Positions 16,046-25,212 of a DNA stretch of 44,437 bases are shown in pieces. Position 1 is the first letter of the stretch. Every line of letters begins with the position of its first letter. The translations under genes were made by a program, and so were the position numbers. Location of the stretch: the NCBI RefSeq assembly GCF_900103735.1, contig NZ_FMXE01000037.1, positions 1 through 44,437 of the forward strand, given 5' to 3'. This DNA is from Algoriphagus alkaliphilus (lineage in GTDB: Bacteria; Bacteroidota; Bacteroidia; Cytophagales; Cyclobacteriaceae). The notes under the pieces are model-generated. The model had not been told where the DNA came from and made no database searches. It saw nothing but the letters and a program-made list of their open reading frames with translations.

Positions 16046-16270
16046 TTAGACTTTCCCATATCGCCTTTTCAACTCAGCCAAAATCCCTTCAAGCCCATTC
16101 AGACGGATTTCATAAAGTGTGCTCAGCCACATGCCGAGTTTCCCCTCGGGAAAGCCTTTTCGATGGAGCCAAACGAGATAATCCTCTGGAATATCACAAA
16201 GTAGCCTGCCTTTGTATTTCCCAAAAGGCATGGTTTTAGTCACTAAATCGACCAATATTTCTTTGTCCAT
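16046..16270 (-). CDS. DUF3820 family protein
   Basis: A 74-residue protein with the family signature TMPFGKYKGRLLCDIPEDYL, followed by WLHRKGFPEGKLGMWL and EIRLNGLEGILAELK. The family is widespread and short. It is sometimes labelled a quorum-sensing-regulated virulence factor, but its molecular role is not established. It lies tail-to-tail with the GH43-type gene, 14 bp apart, and has no operon partner. Confidence 0.85.
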   Translation of the reverse strand: MDKEILVDLVTKTMPFGKYKGRLLCDIPEDYLVWLHRKGFPEGKLGMWLSTLYEIRLNGLEGILAELKRRYGKV

Positions 16271-16495
16271 AGGCTAAAAGTAGGAGGATTATTTTTCTGT
16301 TGCCCCGGTCTGTGTCCTCACAGATCGGAATCTAAAAATAAACTGATTTCGCATTCATGCAGATCTCCCTAAAAACTCTAAATAGAAAGGACATCAAACC
16401 ATACGGTACTCAAATTGAACGAGCCGGCAATTTGTTTTGAATTTTTTGCCGGCACATGGAGTTTACAGGGTAATCAAAAAGAAAGGAATTACTCC

Positions 16496-17524
16496 ATGGA
16501 AATTGGAATTGACAGTTTTGCCGCATTCCCCACAGATGGAAATGGCAAAATCAAAGGAACTGCGCAGGAAGCAATCACAGCTTTGCTTGCCAGGATTAAG
16601 TTGGCAGATGAAGTCGGTTTGGATGTCTTCGGTATCGGTGAGCATCATCGCAAAGAGTTTCTGGATTCGGCCACAGCCATCATTTTGGCCGCTGCCGCTG
16701 CACAAACGAGCAAAATCAAACTCACCAGTGCGGTCACCGTCCTGAGTGCCGCAGATCCTGTTAGGATTTTTCAAGAATTTGCCACGCTGGACTTGGTTTC
16801 CAAAGGACGGGCCGAAATGGTAGTGGGCAGAGGCTCTTTTACGGAAGCATTCCCGCTTTTCGGCCTTCGATTGGAAGACTACGACAAGCTTTTCGCCGAA
16901 AAATTGGGTTTGCTCCTTCAGATCAATGAAAATGAAGTGGTCAACTGGAGTGGAAAATTCCGACCAACGCTAAACAATCAGGCGATCTACCCGAGACCAC
17001 TCCAGAAGCAACTTCCGATTTGGTTGGGAGTTGGCGGGACTCCTGGTTCATTTGTGAGAGCAGGATCGCTTGGCCTTCCGCTGATGGTTGCGGTGATCGG
17101 TGGGGAAACCCATCGTTTTCGGCCTTTGATCGACCTCTATCGGGAGGCTGGAGAAAAGGCAGGTCATCCCAAAGAGAAACTGAAAGTCGGCTTACATTCA
17201 CTTGGATTTGTCGGAAAATCCCATGAAGATGCTGTTGAAACTTATTACCCAGGCTATGCCGAAACCTTCACTCGAATCGGAAAAGAACGAGGTTGGCCGC
17301 CGGTGACAAGAGGTCATTTCGAAGCTCAAAACTCCAGAAGAGGCGCGTATTTAGTTGGTGAACCTGATGAGGTTGCTGAAAAGATTCTTCGACACAGCGA
17401 GTCCTTGGGAGGAATTGATCGCTTTACTTTCCAGATGGATAATGCCGGATTAAGTCACGAACAGCTCAGTGAGTCTATCGAGCTGATCGGTAAGACAGTA
17501 TCTCCGCTTGTGAAAAAGGCCTAA
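16496..17524 (+). CDS. LLM-class flavin-dependent oxidoreductase
   Basis: A 342-residue luciferase-like monooxygenase (F420/FMN TIM-barrel fold). The ATG at 16496 is preferred over an upstream in-frame alternative: it has aaaggaatt about 8 bp before it, and homologues begin with MEIGIDSFAAFP. Family features are DVFGIGEHHRKEFLDSA, KLTSAVTVLSAADPVR, FATLDLVSKGRAEMVVGRG, and YPRPLQKQLPIWLGVGGTP. The C-terminal half has the usual VGEPDEVAEKILRH segment, where the flavin phosphate is normally held. The substrate is unknown; relatives act on alkanes, sulfonates or aldehydes. It stands alone. Its terminator is formed with the end of the opposite-strand rhodanese gene. Confidence 0.88.
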   Translation: MEIGIDSFAAFPTDGNGKIKGTAQEAITALLARIKLADEVGLDVFGIGEHHRKEFLDSATAIILAAAAAQTSKIKLTSAVTVLSAADPVRIFQEFATLDLVSKGRAEMVVGRGSFTEAFPLFGLRLEDYDKLFAEKLGLLLQINENEVVNWSGKFRPTLNNQAIYPRPLQKQLPIWLGVGGTPGSFVRAGSLGLPLMVAVIGGETHRFRPLIDLYREAGEKAGHPKEKLKVGLHSLGFVGKSHEDAVETYYPGYAETFTRIGKERGWPPVTRGHFEAQNSRRGAYLVGEPDEVAEKILRHSESLGGIDRFTFQMDNAGLSHEQLSESIELIGKTVSPLVKKA

Positions 17525-17558
17525 AGTCAGGACTTATCTGACAATAGAAAGATGAATT

Positions 17559-17607
17559 AGGATTGCCGATTTGCTGTATTATTCCTGCACGATCGGCAAT
17601 CCTTTTT
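17559..17607 (+). terminator. Terminator overlapping the 3' end of the convergent rhodanese gene
   Basis: A perfect 12-bp inverted repeat (aggattgccgat at 17559-17570, atcggcaatcct at 17592-17603) with a 21-nt loop is followed by TTTTT. The right arm encodes the last residues (GLPI) of the opposite-strand gene, so coding and terminator sequence are shared. Confidence 0.7.
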
Positions 17608-18001
17608 GTGCCCAAGCCTGAATTCCCCCGCTGAGATGATACACTTTGGTGAATCCTTGTTGAATCAGCATTTCGGCAGCTTCTCTGCTTCTTGCTCCGA
17701 CTGCGCAGTAAATATAAATTTCCTCATCCTTTGACAGTTTCTCGACTTGGGATTGAAAACTTGGGAGGAAATAGTCTAGTTCCAAGGCTCCTGCGATTTT
17801 GCCTTCGGCGATTTCCTCAGCTGTGCGGACGTCTATGACGATTCCGCTTGTGCTTTTCTGCTGAAATTCACTAGGATTGAGGTTGATCACGCTGACTTTA
17901 GTCAACTCTGAGGAAGTAGCTGTCTGCGTGTTTTCTTTCTTGGAATCACAGGAAGAAAATGCCATAATGCCAGCGGAGAGTAGAAGGAGGGCCTTTTGCA
18001 T
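17579..18001 (-). CDS. Rhodanese-domain lipoprotein
   Basis: 140 residues. The start at 18001 is chosen because it gives a lipoprotein signal with lipobox AFSSC (Cys18). A longer in-frame reading would run into proA and has no family support. The rhodanese domain (about 38-138) has GIVIDVRTAEEIAEGKIAGA, the catalytic loop YCAVGARSR with Cys99, and VYHLSGGIQAWAQKG. It is expected to be membrane-anchored in the periplasm. It is a paralogue of the exported rhodanese at 11978-12373, with the same order of motifs. The gene lies downstream of proBA on the same strand after a gap of about 157 bp, so co-transcription is uncertain. Confidence 0.87.
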   Translation of the reverse strand: MQKALLLLSAGIMAFSSCDSKKENTQTATSSELTKVSVINLNPSEFQQKSTSGIVIDVRTAEEIAEGKIAGALELDYFLPSFQSQVEKLSKDEEIYIYCAVGARSREAAEMLIQQGFTKVYHLSGGIQAWAQKGLPIVQE

Positions 18002-18158
18002 TGATTTGTTTTTGCGCAAAATAGTGAGAATTAAAGGATAAGAAATGTGAGTTTTGGCACCTTGGGTCTTTTTGTTTCCAATTTTTGTCTTGGCCAGACG
18101 ACAGAAATCAGTAAAATTTGTTCTGAGTTCAGAACAATTAGACTCTAAGAAGATCAAA

Positions 18159-19397
18159 CTACCTAATCTGTCCATTTCCCCGCACCACCCATTTGTAGCT
18201 AGTGAGTTCTCGGAGCGCCATCGGTCCGCGAGCATGGAGCTTTTGGGTGCTGATGCCGATTTCTGCACCCAGACCAAACTGATTTCCGTCTGTGAAAGCT
18301 GTTGAAGCATTGGCATAAACCGCCGCCGCATCGACTTCCAGTAGAAATCGCTCGATATGTTCCGGCGTTTCAGAAATGATCGCTTCGGAATGTTTGGAGG
18401 AATAGGCGGCGATATGGTCTAATGCCTCATCAAGATTTTTCACCGTCTTGATTGACATTTTCAGACTGAGAAATTCCGTTCCAAAGTGGCTTTCATCTGC
18501 TTTTTGGATCAATTCATGCCGCTGGAGATGGGCAAAAGCCTTGTCGTCAGCAAAGATTTTTACATTGTCCAGCATCAGTGGATGTACCAATTCACCCAAT
18601 TGGTCCAACAGCTCCTCGTGGATGATCAGACAGTCCAGTGAATTGCAGACGCTCGGACGTCGGGTTTTGGCATTGTGAATGATCTTTTTGGCTTTTGCCA
18701 GATCAGCAGACTCATCGACAAAAGTATGGACAATTCCAGCGCCTGTTTCAATCACCGGTACTTTGGCATTTTCTCGCACAAAATTGATCAGGCCCTGCGA
18801 ACCTCGAGGAATGATCACATCCACAAAACCAACCGCTTCCAGCAGCGCTTTGGTAGCTGCTCGATCCGGAGGTAGAAGTTGGAAAGCCGAGACGGGCAAC
18901 CCGTGCTTTTCCAAAGCTCGATGAATCAGACTCAAAATGGCGCGGTTTGAAAAGTCCGCATCCGAACCCCCTTTTAAGACCAATCCATTGCCGGACTTCA
19001 AAGCTAGGGTAAATACATCGAACGTTACATTGGGTCGTGCTTCGTAGATAATGCCAATTACCCCGAGCGGTACTGTGATTTTCCGTAACTGCAGTCCATT
19101 TTCGAGTTTTTTCTCTTCCAATACATGATGAAGCGGACTTGGCAATTCCATCACTTGTCTGATTTCAGCCGCAATTCCTTTGATTCTGGCTTCGGTCAGC
19201 AAAAGTCTGTCGTACATCGGATTGATAATTTCCATCCGCTCGAGGTCTTTTTTGTTTTCCATGAGGAGAAAAAGTGTCTCACGCTCTGCAAAGGTCGCCA
19301 AGTCTTCCAAAACCGAGTTGACCAAAGAATCGCTGATTCCGGTCAGTCGTCGGCTGCTCTTTTGGACTTGCTCAAAAAGGGTGGAAAATTCATTCAT
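18159..19397 (-). CDS. proA: Glutamate-5-semialdehyde dehydrogenase
   Basis: The second enzyme of proline synthesis, reducing glutamyl-5-phosphate to the semialdehyde with NADPH. The 412 residues are the normal length. Motifs are [38 protein letters not shown], the catalytic Cys in [11 protein letters not shown], and the terminal [20 protein letters not shown] followed by [10 protein letters not shown]. It overlaps proB by 8 bp, so the two are translationally coupled. Confidence 0.97.
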   Translation of the reverse strand: MNEFSTLFEQVQKSSRRLTGISDSLVNSVLEDLATFAERETLFLLMENKKDLERMEIINPMYDRLLLTEARIKGIAAEIRQVMELPSPLHHVLEEKKLENGLQLRKITVPLGVIGIIYEARPNVTFDVFTLALKSGNGLVLKGGSDADFSNRAILSLIHRALEKHGLPVSAFQLLPPDRAATKALLEAVGFVDVIIPRGSQGLINFVRENAKVPVIETGAGIVHTFVDESADLAKAKKIIHNAKTRRPSVCNSLDCLIIHEELLDQLGELVHPLMLDNVKIFADDKAFAHLQRHELIQKADESHFGTEFLSLKMSIKTVKNLDEALDHIAAYSSKHSEAIISETPEHIERFLLEVDAAAVYANASTAFTDGNQFGLGAEIGISTQKLHARGPMALRELTSYKWVVRGNGQIR

Positions 19398-20490
19398 GGT
19401 CGAAAAGATAGAGGTAATCGTAATGAATCAGTGGTTTTTGGTTTTTCTCTCCCATCCGTTCCAATGCAGGTTTGGAAGCATATTCTGCCCGTCCCAAGCC
19501 GATTTTGATTCCATTTTCATCACGGATCAGCAGGATATCCCCTTTGGAGAAATCACCCTCGATTTTGGTGATGCCAACGGGCAAAAGACTTCGGATTACG
19601 GATGAAGTCAGCGAGTTTTTTGCGCCCGCGTTGACGGTGATTTCGCCTTTGTAATATTGCGCCCCATGTGCCAGCCATTTCTTGGGTGCATGTTTCACTT
19701 TTTGAGGTTCAAACCAGGTGCAGCGGAGGGATTTTGTAGTGAATTCATCCAAAACTCCATCGCGCTTCCCATTGGCAATGATGACCTGAATCCCCAAATC
19801 GGCGGACTTTTTAGCCATGGTGTATTTGGTCAGCATGCCTCCGCGCCCAAAGGAAGACTTGGTAGCTGAAATGTAATTTGAAACTTCCGGCATCGAGAAT
19901 ACTACTTTTTCGACGAGTTCAGAACCTGGATCTGATGGGTTTCCGGTATATATCCCGTCCACATTGGTCAGCAACATCAGTGTATCCGCATTGATCATAG
20001 CCGCTGTCAGACTGGCCAATTCATCATTGTCGGTAAACATCAGCTCGGTGATGGTCACTGTATCATTTTCATTGATGATGGGCAATATCCCCTGCTGAAG
20101 CAGTGCTTCGATACAGTTTTTCATGTTAAGGAAATGCTTTCTGTCGCGAAAATCCTCTTTGGTGACGAGAATCTGAGCGATGTGCTGATTTAGACTGCCA
20201 AAAAACTGTTGGTATTGATTGATCAGGCGAATTTGTCCGGTGGAGGCCCAAATCTGTTTTTTGAATACCGGGTTGAGCTTCTCCGGTAATGGAATAGACT
20301 GCCGACCAAAAGCCACAGCGCCTGAACTTACCAGCACGACTTTCTTGCCAGCGGAAATCAGTCCTTGGATCTGATTCACCAAATGTTTCATTCTGTCCAA
20401 GTCAGGTAACCCATTGGACTGAGTGAGGACATTCGAGCCGATTTTTATTACCAATACCTTGCTTTCCAGCATTTGTTGAGAATTTTGCAT
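19390..20490 (-). CDS. proB: Glutamate 5-kinase
   Basis: The first enzyme of proline synthesis, phosphorylating glutamate with ATP. 366 residues. The amino-acid kinase domain (about 1-260) shows [47 protein letters not shown] and [12 protein letters not shown], then [19 protein letters not shown] domain (about 275-360) is present, as in full-length forms. The start could also be the internal Met 18 bp downstream ([10 protein letters not shown]). Upstream, 44-107 bp from the start codon, is an 8-bp tandem repeat tract that may affect the promoter region. ProB is normally feedback-inhibited by proline. Confidence 0.96.
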   Translation of the reverse strand: MQNSQQMLESKVLVIKIGSNVLTQSNGLPDLDRMKHLVNQIQGLISAGKKVVLVSSGAVAFGRQSIPLPEKLNPVFKKQIWASTGQIRLINQYQQFFGSLNQHIAQILVTKEDFRDRKHFLNMKNCIEALLQQGILPIINENDTVTITELMFTDNDELASLTAAMINADTLMLLTNVDGIYTGNPSDPGSELVEKVVFSMPEVSNYISATKSSFGRGGMLTKYTMAKKSADLGIQVIIANGKRDGVLDEFTTKSLRCTWFEPQKVKHAPKKWLAHGAQYYKGEITVNAGAKNSLTSSVIRSLLPVGITKIEGDFSKGDILLIRDENGIKIGLGRAEYASKPALERMGEKNQKPLIHYDYLYLFDHE

Positions 20491-20533
20491 GAAAGTTAGG
20501 TATTAGCTAGAGTTTTTTTGGCAAAAGGGTTAA

Positions 20534-20597
20534 ATAATTGGAAAATTGGAAAATTGGAAAATTGGAAAATTGGAAAATTGGAAAATTGGAAAATTGA
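20534..20597. repeat. 8-bp tandem repeat upstream of proBA
   Basis: The unit ttggaaaa is repeated seven times without interruption, followed by a variant ttga. It lies between the 3' end of the UbiA-family gene and the proB start, 44-107 bp before the proB ATG. Such tracts can change length by slippage. Confidence 0.95.
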
Positions 20598-20683
20598 TTT
20601 TTTTGTCTGCTTTAAGATTCAGAGTTTAGGTATATGGCCAAACTCTACTCAGCACCTCGTAAATCGTATTTCGTAAATCGTAC

Positions 20684-21556
20684 TTACAAAAACCCCATAC
20701 TCAGTGTACCCACCAGCATCAGGATTTTGGAAATAATACTAAGTTGCTTGAAGTGGTCCTTGCGGTCGGCCAGATAGATTTTTCGCATAAACCACATAAA
20801 TACAATCCCCAAAACACCGAAATAAACGAACAGAACAGGGTTGTTGATTTTGAAGGTAACTATCAAAATGGAGCAGACAAACGCAAAGGCAATCAAGAAA
20901 ATCACCTGTTTAGTTCTACGAAAGCCAATCACAATGGGAAGTGTACGACAGCCATGTTTCCGATCGCCGGGGCGGTCTTCGATATCTTTGATAATTTCAC
21001 GGATCAGATTTAGGAAAAATGCAAAGATTGAATAGGTCAATACCAGTAATTCTGATTTTTGGTAAAAATAAGCTACCAAATAAATGGAAAGACCTGTGAG
21101 AAAAGCCACGGTTAAATTCCCTATAAAAGGCTCTCTTTTTAGTCTGTTGCTGTAAAGCCAGAGAAGAAATGCAGCAATAAAATTGACAACCGCAATTCTG
21201 GGTGAGACCAGATAGCCAAGCCCGATGGCGCTGAAATTGAGAATGGTGTGGAGGAAAATGACCATTCGGCGTTTGATACTTTTTCCTACTACTACCTCAT
21301 GAGGACGATTGACATAGTCTATTTTGACATCATAATAGTCATTGATCATGTAGCCGGCAGCGGTGATCATAACCGTGGAAAGCACAAGCAGGTATAATCG
21401 GAAATCTTGTAATACAGGAAGCCCTACAGGAGTTGTTTCCACCAAAAAATAAGCAGTCATCAACTGAGCGAAAGCTACCATCAGCAGGTTGACCGGTCTG
21501 CTGATACGGAAAAGTCCACTGATAGAAATACTTCGCTCCATACTTTTGGTATTCAT
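20684..21556 (-). CDS. UbiA-family prenyltransferase (GGGP-synthase-like)
   Basis: A 290-residue integral membrane prenyltransferase with about eight or nine helices. The two Asp-rich motifs that hold the prenyl diphosphate via Mg2+ are visible: MINDYYDVKIDYVNRP (about 90-105) and REIIKDIEDRPGDRKHG (about 186-202). It resembles Bacteroidota proteins annotated as geranylgeranylglycerol-phosphate geranylgeranyltransferases, but UbiA members also make quinones, haem or chlorophyll side chains, so the acceptor is uncertain. It is a stand-alone gene; the next gene upstream is divergent. The start may be the first Met or Met6. Confidence 0.85.
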   Translation of the reverse strand: MNTKSMERSISISGLFRISRPVNLLMVAFAQLMTAYFLVETTPVGLPVLQDFRLYLLVLSTVMITAAGYMINDYYDVKIDYVNRPHEVVVGKSIKRRMVIFLHTILNFSAIGLGYLVSPRIAVVNFIAAFLLWLYSNRLKREPFIGNLTVAFLTGLSIYLVAYFYQKSELLVLTYSIFAFFLNLIREIIKDIEDRPGDRKHGCRTLPIVIGFRRTKQVIFLIAFAFVCSILIVTFKINNPVLFVYFGVLGIVFMWFMRKIYLADRKDHFKQLSIISKILMLVGTLSMGFL

Positions 21557-21699
21557 GGTTTAAAATTAGAGTAATTCAATTCTCCTTTTCTCCTTAATTC
21601 CATTAATCCTGAATAAAAATCGATTCCGTAATTTTCAATGTGCCGTTTTTAAGTTTTCCCTAACTTCCAAATCATAAAACCGAATCAACCCAAAGAACC

Positions 21700-23070
21700 A
21701 TGAATAAAACAGAAAATCAATCTAGGAGGGATTTTATTGCCAAGTCAGGGGCTGCGCTTGCAGGCTCGTTTTTTATCCATCCCGTTGCTGAGGCATTGAG
21801 TAAGTTTGACCGCCCCGGACAAAAAATGAAACTTGCCATGGTCGGGACTGGAGTAAGAGGCTTGGCGATGTGGGGCAGAGATGTCATTCGTGCTTACAAA
21901 GATCAGGTCGAATTTGTCGGGCTTTCAGATAGGAATGAAGGCCGCCTAAGGTATGGTCAGACATATATGGGTTTGAATTGCCCGCTTTTCGCGAATGCGG
22001 ATGAAATGCTTTCCAAGACTAAACCTGATGTGCTCATCGTGACCACTATGGACAGTAATCACCATGAGTTTATTGTCAAGGGGCTTTTAGCGGGCATGAA
22101 CGTAATTTCTGAAAAACCAATGACCACTGATGAGGTGAAGATCAAAGCCATACTGGATGCAGAGCGCAAGTCGGGTAAAAAACTCATCGTCACCTTCAAT
22201 TACCGCTATTCTCCGCATCGCCAAAAACTCTATGAATTGCTTCGGGCAGGAGAGATCGGTACGATCACTTCTGTGGATTTTCATTGGTACCTGGATACTT
22301 CTCATGGTGGGGATTATTTCCGCAGGTGGCATGGGAAGCGGGAATTTGGCGGTACGCTTTTAGTCCATAAGTCTACCCACCACTTTGATCTGCTCAATTG
22401 GTGGTTGGATTCTGACCCTGAGGAGGTTCATGCATTTGGTGAGCTGGAGTTTTATGGGAAAAATGGCCCATTCCGCTCTACAACTTGCCGGGGCTGTCCC
22501 CATGCTTCCAAGTGTGATTTTCACTGGGACATCACCAAGAGTGAGCACCTGACCAAGCTCTATGTAGACAATGAAAAGTATGACGGCTATCATCGGGATG
22601 GCTGTGTTTTCCGGGAGGAGATAGACATTTATGACAAGATGGCTGTTCAAATTAAGTATAAAAATAAGGTTCAGGTGAGCTATTCCCTGACTACTTATTC
22701 TCCTTACGAAGGCTATCGAATTGCCTTCAACGGAACCAAAGGGCGGTTGGAAGCCTGGATCAAGGAAAGTCAGCCTTGGGATGAAAAGAACGAAGATGAA
22801 CTTGTGCTTGTGAAAAACTTCGGAGAGCGCTACACCATCACGGTGCCTCAGGGCGGTGGAGGACATGGTGGAGGGGATACCAGACTCAAGGATAAGCTAT
22901 TCCTGGATACCAATGCGGCAGATCCCTGGAGGCAATCAGCGGGAAGCAGGGACGGGGCAATGTCCTGTCTGGTCGGAATTGCGGCCCGAAAATCCATTGA
23001 ACAGGGTAAATCGATCAAAGTTCAGGACTTAACGGATATTCCGCTGGCGGTTTCAGGGAGAGGTTTGTGA
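21700..23070 (+). CDS. Gfo/Idh/MocA-family oxidoreductase with Tat-like leader
   Basis: 456 residues. The N-terminus has a twin-arginine-like signal (SRRDFIAKSGAALAGSFF), so the protein is probably folded with its cofactor and exported. The Rossmann domain reads KLAMVGTGVRGLAMW and FVGLSDRNEGR, with NVISEKPMTTDEVK later. The catalytic region includes FGGTLLVHKSTHHFDLLNWW, with His residues typical of the family. An unusual Cys cluster, TTCRGCPHASKC, lies in the C-terminal domain, with a further DGCVFREE; these Cys could bind a metal. The Tat leader contrasts with the Sec-type leader of the relative at 13187-14287. Substrate unknown; probably a sugar derivative. Confidence 0.88.
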   Translation: MNKTENQSRRDFIAKSGAALAGSFFIHPVAEALSKFDRPGQKMKLAMVGTGVRGLAMWGRDVIRAYKDQVEFVGLSDRNEGRLRYGQTYMGLNCPLFANADEMLSKTKPDVLIVTTMDSNHHEFIVKGLLAGMNVISEKPMTTDEVKIKAILDAERKSGKKLIVTFNYRYSPHRQKLYELLRAGEIGTITSVDFHWYLDTSHGGDYFRRWHGKREFGGTLLVHKSTHHFDLLNWWLDSDPEEVHAFGELEFYGKNGPFRSTTCRGCPHASKCDFHWDITKSEHLTKLYVDNEKYDGYHRDGCVFREEIDIYDKMAVQIKYKNKVQVSYSLTTYSPYEGYRIAFNGTKGRLEAWIKESQPWDEKNEDELVLVKNFGERYTITVPQGGGGHGGGDTRLKDKLFLDTNAADPWRQSAGSRDGAMSCLVGIAARKSIEQGKSIKVQDLTDIPLAVSGRGL

Positions 23071-23372
23071 TTTTGAGTGGTTTGTGGAGACACAAACCAC
23101 GGCGAGGAGGAAAGGAACTTAACGATTTCGGATTTCGGATTGTTGATTTCGGATTTATTGTCCCGCGGAGGAAGCTTCGTGGGATTTTTTTTTCTAGGGT
23201 TTTAACAAAACTAATATCGCTAATTTCCAAAGATTTCTTTCTTATCAAATGTCGAAATGATCTTCCGTCTCCGGTCTTCCAACTTTAAATTTCGAATATC
23301 GAATGATGAATTTCGAATGTTGAAGAAATCCCCCAACATCGGTCATCAGACAACCGACATCTGACAATAATC
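23071..23372. other. Intergenic region of hairpins and dispersed short repeats
   Basis: There is no gene. It contains a perfect 10-bp stem hairpin (gtggtttgtg/cacaaaccac, 23077-23100), a terminator-like hairpin ending in a T-run (23161-23193), and phrases such as gatttcgg and tttcgaat. It also holds gtctccggtcttcc at 23267-23280 and a catcggtcatcagac block near 23337-23355, both of which recur around 494-556. Confidence 0.6.
23161..23193 (+). terminator. Probable terminator downstream of the Tat-exported oxidoreductase
   Basis: An imperfect stem formed by tcccgcggaggaagc and gcttcgtggga (sharing the central aagctt) runs into nine or more T. It is about 90 bp after the stop codon. Confidence 0.6.
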
Positions 23373-23987
23373 CTACCTTTTAATCAGCTCCAGTTGCTCA
23401 CGATCTTCAATAATTTCTCCTTGATACATCAGTGTCCATCCCATGGATTTGGTCAGGACAAAGAGGTTGGTCAATTCCACCATCAACCTTTCCCGTGAGT
23501 TTTCCATCAGATCTGATTTTTCAATTTGGGTTCTGATTTGGGCTGTAACGGAGTTTTTGATTTTGTTGTAATCCTTAGCCTCGAAGGAATTAAAATAATC
23601 CTGCGTCACGTCGTAGTATTCGATTTCCGGATAAATATTCAAGACGGGCTCCGGGATTTTTTTCAGAATTAAAGTTTTGTTTGGCTCGTCGATTTCTGTC
23701 TCCAGCTGCCGAAGATCATATTCCACAGTGGCCTTTGCATTAACGATGACCAGCGCTTTTTTATCTGAAGTCCATAGGTTCAAAAAGAGATTTTGGGAGT
23801 TTTTGAAGGTGAAAACCTTTGAATAATAGCCTTCAGTGACGATTAATTTCCCGACTTGCTGGACTTGTTTTTGGATCAATTCCGAACTGGCTCGCAGCTC
23901 CTCACGCTCTTGCTGGCCATTGTAGAAAAACCAAAACCCAGCAAATAAAATCAGGGCGATAAGAAATCCGAATCCAAATTTATTCAT
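23373..23987 (-). CDS. DUF4230 domain protein, membrane-anchored
   Basis: 204 residues with one N-terminal membrane segment (about 5-23, FGFLIALILFAGFWFF). The remainder is probably extracytoplasmic and matches the DUF4230 type: GKLIVTEGYYSKVFTFKN, a beta-rich middle part with KALVIVNAKATVEYDLRQLE, and a helical C-terminal half. The function of the family is not known. It is a stand-alone gene next to a divergent-repeat region; the nitrilase gene lies upstream on the same strand, about 80 bp away. Confidence 0.8.
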   Translation of the reverse strand: MNKFGFGFLIALILFAGFWFFYNGQQEREELRASSELIQKQVQQVGKLIVTEGYYSKVFTFKNSQNLFLNLWTSDKKALVIVNAKATVEYDLRQLETEIDEPNKTLILKKIPEPVLNIYPEIEYYDVTQDYFNSFEAKDYNKIKNSVTAQIRTQIEKSDLMENSRERLMVELTNLFVLTKSMGWTLMYQGEIIEDREQLELIKR

Positions 23988-24068
23988 AGTGAACTTGAAA
24001 TTTAAAGTCTCAAAGTTGGGGATAATTGTGAGCTGATCAAATTACTAAAAAAGTGTAACTAGTTAGAT

Positions 24069-25019
24069 TTATTCATAATGCACACTAGTTTGACGCTCTC
24101 GATTTACTTTTAACTGCAATACATCCGGTCGGGAATAATGTCCCACAGGATCAAAGTTTTGCCGCTCTTCCAAGATACGATTGAAGTCTAAAATCTGATA
24201 AACGATTTCTTCACGATCTGCCACAGGCTCTAAAATCCAACTTCCGTCCGGTCCTGCGATGCAGCTGCCGCCATTTCCGAGTGTTTCTGGGCAGTTTTCC
24301 AAAATCACGTCCAGATGAGGCGTATTGGTTGGAAAGTCACTCTTTCGCATCAGACTAGAGACGGAAATCACGAAGGATCGACCTTCCTGCGCGATCATTC
24401 GGGTGATGTTTTCAGTGTTCCTTACCGCTCCGGGCCACACTGCGATGTGGAGATTTTCTCCCAATCCGTAAAGGGCTGTTCTGGCAAGGGGCATCCAGTT
24501 TTCCCAGCAGTTCAATCCCCCGACAGTAAACTCTTTGAGTGGATGAACCTGAAGTCCGTGTCCGTCTCCTGGTGACCAGGTTAGTCGCTCGTCGTAGGTG
24601 GGTTGGAGTTTACGGTGGACGGAGCAGATTTCGCCCTGCTGATTGATGTACACCAAGGAACAATACAAACTGTGTCCGCCACGGTCAATGGGTCGCTCGA
24701 TGATTCCCAGATAGACTGCAATCTGATGCGCTGCGGCTAATTTTTGGACTTCATTTAGGTCACCTGATTCGATTTGAACTGCATTTCTGGCATAGTGGGC
24801 GTGAATTTCTTTTTGGATTCGGTTGTCCCAAGCCGCAGAATGAGTGATCGACAGCCACCAGGGATAGCCGGGGACTAGACCTTCACCAAATACAATGAGC
24901 TCAGCACCATTTTCCGCAGCTTCTTTAATTGATTTTTTGACCTTTTCCAAGGTGGCGGCTTTATCGAGCCAAATGGGAGCGATTTGGGCAAGGGCGACTT
25001 TGAGGGTGGAATTGGGCAT
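24069..25019 (-). CDS. Nitrilase (carbon-nitrogen hydrolase family)
   Basis: 316 residues with the complete Glu-Lys-Cys triad of the family: Glu46 in VFGEGLVPGYPWW, Lys in HRKLQPTYDERLTW, and the nucleophilic Cys in GGLNCWENWMPLAR. The CWE context and the PTYDERLTW stretch are typical of true nitrilases (nitrile to acid and ammonia) rather than of amidases or cyanide dihydratases. A C-terminal region of about 30 residues ends in SVHYE. It is a cytoplasmic enzyme without neighbours in a pathway. Physiological substrate unknown. Confidence 0.9.
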   Translation of the reverse strand: MPNSTLKVALAQIAPIWLDKAATLEKVKKSIKEAAENGAELIVFGEGLVPGYPWWLSITHSAAWDNRIQKEIHAHYARNAVQIESGDLNEVQKLAAAHQIAVYLGIIERPIDRGGHSLYCSLVYINQQGEICSVHRKLQPTYDERLTWSPGDGHGLQVHPLKEFTVGGLNCWENWMPLARTALYGLGENLHIAVWPGAVRNTENITRMIAQEGRSFVISVSSLMRKSDFPTNTPHLDVILENCPETLGNGGSCIAGPDGSWILEPVADREEIVYQILDFNRILEERQNFDPVGHYSRPDVLQLKVNRERQTSVHYE

Positions 25020-25169
25020 GGAACAACAGTTTTGCGCAAATTAGAATTTAAAATGTTATTCATCGGGATAGAAAATTTTGATAGAATGGTAGTTGAAGTA
25101 CATGTCGAATTAAACTTTGAATTCACGAAGAATTTTTCTGATTTTTTATGAAATGATTGGTTCTTATCG

Positions 25170-25184
25170 TTTTTTTTTTTTTTT
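25170..25184. repeat. 15-T homopolymer upstream of the small secreted peptide gene
   Basis: An uninterrupted run of fifteen T ends 28 bp before the ATG of the Cys-rich peptide gene. Its position fits the core promoter or 5' leader. Tracts of this length are prone to slippage and to sequencing error. Confidence 0.9.
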
Positions 25185-25212
25185 CTTTAAGAAACTTTAA
25201 ACTTCAAAAAAC

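Noticed and set aside
17579..18331. 250-residue version of the rhodanese protein
   Set aside because: The first 110 residues overlap proA on the same strand and have no family similarity; the ATG at 18001 gives a clean lipoprotein signal.
20534..20597. Short tandem repeat as a CRISPR or origin iteron
   Set aside because: The 8-bp units are contiguous without spacers and AT-rich, with no dnaA box or replication gene nearby; it is a simple satellite.
23077..23100. Perfect 10-bp hairpin as a terminator
   Set aside because: No T-run follows on either strand; it is kept only as a hairpin repeat, and the terminator call goes to 23161-23193.
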